Shown: positions 14,081-15,808 of the stretch, piece by piece | Layout: each line of letters opens with the position of its first letter | How positions within the stretch are numbered: the first letter of the stretch is position 1 | Notes under the pieces: generated by a model | Told to the model about the DNA's origin: nothing | The model's database searches: none | What the model saw: the letters and a program-made list of their open reading frames with translations, nothing else | Translations under genes and position numbers: made by a program | Source: Streptomyces rubellomurinus | GTDB lineage: Bacteria > Actinomycetota > Actinomycetes > Streptomycetales > Streptomycetaceae | Length of the DNA stretch: 15,808 nt | Reading direction: 5' to 3' | NCBI RefSeq assembly: GCF_000961885.1 | Contig: NZ_JZKH01000132.1 | Span: 1 to 15,808, forward strand

Positions 14081-14107
14081 TGATCGTCTGAAGTACCGTC
14101 ACGATCA
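14081..14107. repeat. inverted repeat TGATCGT-N13-ACGATCA in a divergent gap
   Basis: Perfect 7-bp arms (14081-14087 and 14101-14107) are 20 bp apart centre to centre, about two helical turns, in the gap between the divergent membrane-protein and DCC genes. The geometry fits a dimeric regulator site. It is relatively AT-rich for this genome, which makes chance occurrence less likely. Confidence 0.4.
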
Positions 14108-14223
14108 GGCCGCGGGGGCCTGAGGGGCATGATGCCCAGGTTCGGGCAGGTCGATACCCGGTGGGGCGGGGTGTGTGAGGGCGGAGGAGGATGGAGGTGT
14201 TCCGCGAGTTCGGGGAGGTTGCC

Positions 14224-14652
14224 GTGAAGGATCCGGTGCTGGTTTTCGACGGGGATTGCGCGTTCTGCTCGTCCTGCGTGCGGTGGGGTGAGCGGTACCT
14301 GCGGCAGACCTTGGCCTCGGGGGGCTGGGAGGCGGTGCCGTTCCAGTTCGCGGATCTGGCGGAGCTGGACGCGTTGGCGGGTGGTCGGGGCGAGGTGTCG
14401 GCCGAGCGGGCGGAGCGCGAGGTGCTGTGGGTGACGCCGGCGGGCCGGGTGTACGGGGGCGCGCAGGCGGTGGCGCGGTTGCTGATGCGCTCCGGGGGCG
14501 TGTGGGCGTACGCGGGCGCGGTGTTGGCGCTGGCGCCGGTGCGGCCGGTGGCGGCGGTGGTGTACCGCTGGGTGGCGCGCAACCGGCACCGGATGCCGGG
14601 GGGTACGGCGGCGTGCGCGCTGCCGAACCGGAAGCCCGTTCAGTCGGTGTAG
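14224..14652 (+). CDS. DCC-family thiol-disulfide oxidoreductase (DUF393)
   Basis: This 142-residue protein carries the family signature LVFDGDCAFCSSCVRW (Asp9, Asp11, Cys12, Cys15, an extra Cys18) near the N-terminus, followed by AVPFQFADL, the REVLWVTPAGRVYGGAQAV strand-loop and a C-terminal hydrophobic helix pair ending YRWVARNRHRMPGG, all typical of DCC (DxDCxxC) thioredoxin-like proteins. No signal peptide. A GTG start at 14224 is chosen because GGGAGG lies 5 bases upstream and the signature then starts at the usual distance; an in-frame ATG at 14191 with GGAGG 3 bases upstream is a real alternative (153 residues). Its 3' end overlaps the convergent EF-G-like gene by 13 bp. Partner proteins are unknown. 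Confidence 0.88.
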   Translation: MKDPVLVFDGDCAFCSSCVRWGERYLRQTLASGGWEAVPFQFADLAELDALAGGRGEVSAERAEREVLWVTPAGRVYGGAQAVARLLMRSGGVWAYAGAVLALAPVRPVAAVVYRWVARNRHRMPGGTAACALPNRKPVQSV

Positions 14653-15808
14653 CGCTCGGCGAGGGCGGGGGGCATGGGTTCGTGGCGCAGGTGGGCGCGG
14701 GTGAACTCTGCGGTGCCGTGGGTGAGTGAGCGCAGGTCGATCGGGTAGCGGACGAGTTCGAGTTCGGGGACTTCGGCGCGCAGCAGGGTGAGGCCGGGGC
14801 CGCCGGTCTCGGTGCCGAGGACGCGGCCGCGGCGGGCGGAGAGGTCCCCGAGGACGGCGCCGAGGTAGTCGTCGGGGAGCAGGACGGTGACGGCGGCGAC
14901 GGGTTCGAGCAGGCGGATGACGGCGTGCTCGGCGGCGTCGCGCAGGGCGAGGGCGGCGGCGTTCTGGAAGGAGGCGTCGGAGGAGTCGACGGAGTGTGCC
15001 TTGCCGTCGGTGAGGGTGACGCGGACGTCGACGAGGGGGTGGCCGGTGGCGACGCCTTTGGCGAGTTGGGCGCGGACGCCCTTCTCGACGGAGGGGATGA
15101 AGTGTTTGGGGACGGCGCCGCCGACGACGTGTTCCTGGAACTCGAAGCCGGAGCCGGCGGGGAGGGGTTCGACCTCGAGGTCGCAGATGGCGTACTGGCC
15201 GTGGCCGCCGGACTGTTTGACGAGGCGGCCGTGGCCGGCGGCGGCGGTGCCGAAGGTCTCGCGGAGGGCGACCTTGGGTTCGACGGTGTCGACGTGGACG
15301 CCGTGGCGGGTGCGCAGGCGGTCGAGGACGACGTCGGCGTGGGCTTCGCCGGTGCACCAGAGGACGAGCTGGTGGGTGTCGGGGTTCTGTTCGACGCGCA
15401 GGGCGGGGTCTTCGGCGGCGAGGCGGGTGAGGGCTTGGGAGAGTTTGTCGTCGTCGGCCTTGCTGTGGGCTTCGACGGCGATGGGGAGCAGGGGTTCGGG
15501 GAGCGTCCAGCCGTCGAGGTCGACGGGGTGGCCGGGCTCGTGGACGGTGTCGCCGGCGCGGGCGGTGGTGAGTTTGGCGGCGCAGACGAGGTCGCCGGCG
15601 ATGGCGTGCGGGACGGGGCGCTGGAGTTTGCCGAAGGGGCTGGTGAGGGCGGTGACGCGGTCGTCGCCGTTCTGGTCGGCGGTGTGGGCGGGGCCGCTGA
15701 GGTGGATCTTGGTGTCGGGGCGCAGGGTGCCGGCGTAGAGGCGCAGGAGGCTGATCCGTCCGACGTAGGCGTCGCCGGTGACGCGGATGACCTGGGCGGC
15801 GAGGGTGG
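14640..15808 (-). CDS. elongation factor G-like GTPase (EF-G2 type), C-terminal part
   Basis: Reading the minus strand from the right edge gives 388 residues up to a TGA, with no stop before. The start and the GTPase domain lie outside the window. Visible in order: domain II (TLAAQVIRVTGDAYVGRISL, ending before residue 105), domain III (about 105-180, with CTGEAHADVVLDRL in place of GELHLEV), domain IV (KQSGGHGQYAICDLEVEPL, EHVVGGAVPKHFIPSVEKGV, HSVDSSDASFQNAA) and domain V (EPVAAVTVLLPDDYLGAVLG ... EFTRAHLRHEPMPPAL). The divergent domain III and IV motifs point to the actinobacterial EF-G-like paralogue (EF-G2) rather than the canonical fusA product, which lies with rpsL/rpsG. Its role is uncertain; EF-G2 of Mycobacterium lacks ribosome-dependent GTPase activity in reported work. 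Confidence 0.9.
   Translation of the reverse strand, partial: TLAAQVIRVTGDAYVGRISLLRLYAGTLRPDTKIHLSGPAHTADQNGDDRVTALTSPFGKLQRPVPHAIAGDLVCAAKLTTARAGDTVHEPGHPVDLDGWTLPEPLLPIAVEAHSKADDDKLSQALTRLAAEDPALRVEQNPDTHQLVLWCTGEAHADVVLDRLRTRHGVHVDTVEPKVALRETFGTAAAGHGRLVKQSGGHGQYAICDLEVEPLPAGSGFEFQEHVVGGAVPKHFIPSVEKGVRAQLAKGVATGHPLVDVRVTLTDGKAHSVDSSDASFQNAAALALRDAAEHAVIRLLEPVAAVTVLLPDDYLGAVLGDLSARRGRVLGTETGGPGLTLLRAEVPELELVRYPIDLRSLTHGTAEFTRAHLRHEPMPPALAERYTD

Overview
The window is high-GC DNA (roughly 70-75% G+C by eye) with GTG starts, GGAGG-type ribosome sites and densely packed genes. A gene encoding an almost textbook SsgB sporulation protein identifies the source as a member of the Streptomycetaceae (Streptomyces, Kitasatospora or Streptacidiphilus). 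It looks like chromosomal core or near-core DNA. No integrase, transposase, phage gene or CRISPR array is visible.

Left part (1-3464): a minus-strand tRNA cluster (Gly-GCC, Cys-GCA, Val-GAC, the last cut by the window edge) is followed by a plus-strand run. This run holds a short aminodeoxychorismate synthase component I (pabB type), a class IV aminotransferase / aminodeoxychorismate lyase (pabC type) and a tandem-GNAT acetyltransferase. The first two would convert chorismate to p-aminobenzoate for folate or a PABA-derived metabolite. No glutaminase partner (pabA) is present here.

Middle-left (3490-5986): a minus-strand cytoplasmic DsbA-fold oxidoreductase, a plus-strand small three-helix membrane protein preceded by a possible 13-codon upstream ORF, a minus-strand CGNR zinc-finger regulator, and minus-strand ssgB. 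A perfect 24-bp hairpin lies between the last two. A sigma-H-like promoter candidate sits upstream of ssgB.

Centre (6400-9547): two identical plus-strand tRNA-Val(CAC) genes lie 286 bp apart, each with its own promoter candidate and its own unrelated terminator hairpin. Then come a minus-strand DEDDh exonuclease and a divergent plus-strand pair: a DUF4365 (putative PD-(D/E)XK-like) protein and a 393-residue protein of no recognised family. This pair is the best candidate for an undescribed functional unit.

Right part (9633-15808): thrS and an HIT-family Ap4A phosphorylase-like gene, a neighbourhood known from other actinobacteria. Each ends in a clear hairpin, and the HIT gene looks leaderless. 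A convergent 550-residue multi-pass membrane protein of unknown function follows, then a divergent DCC-family thiol oxidoreductase whose 3' end overlaps by 13 bp the convergent gene for an EF-G-like GTPase (EF-G2 type; only its C-terminal 388 residues are in the window).

On the plus strand, the C-over-G excess of the left two-thirds changes to a G-over-C excess on the right, inside thrS, regardless of which strand the genes are on.
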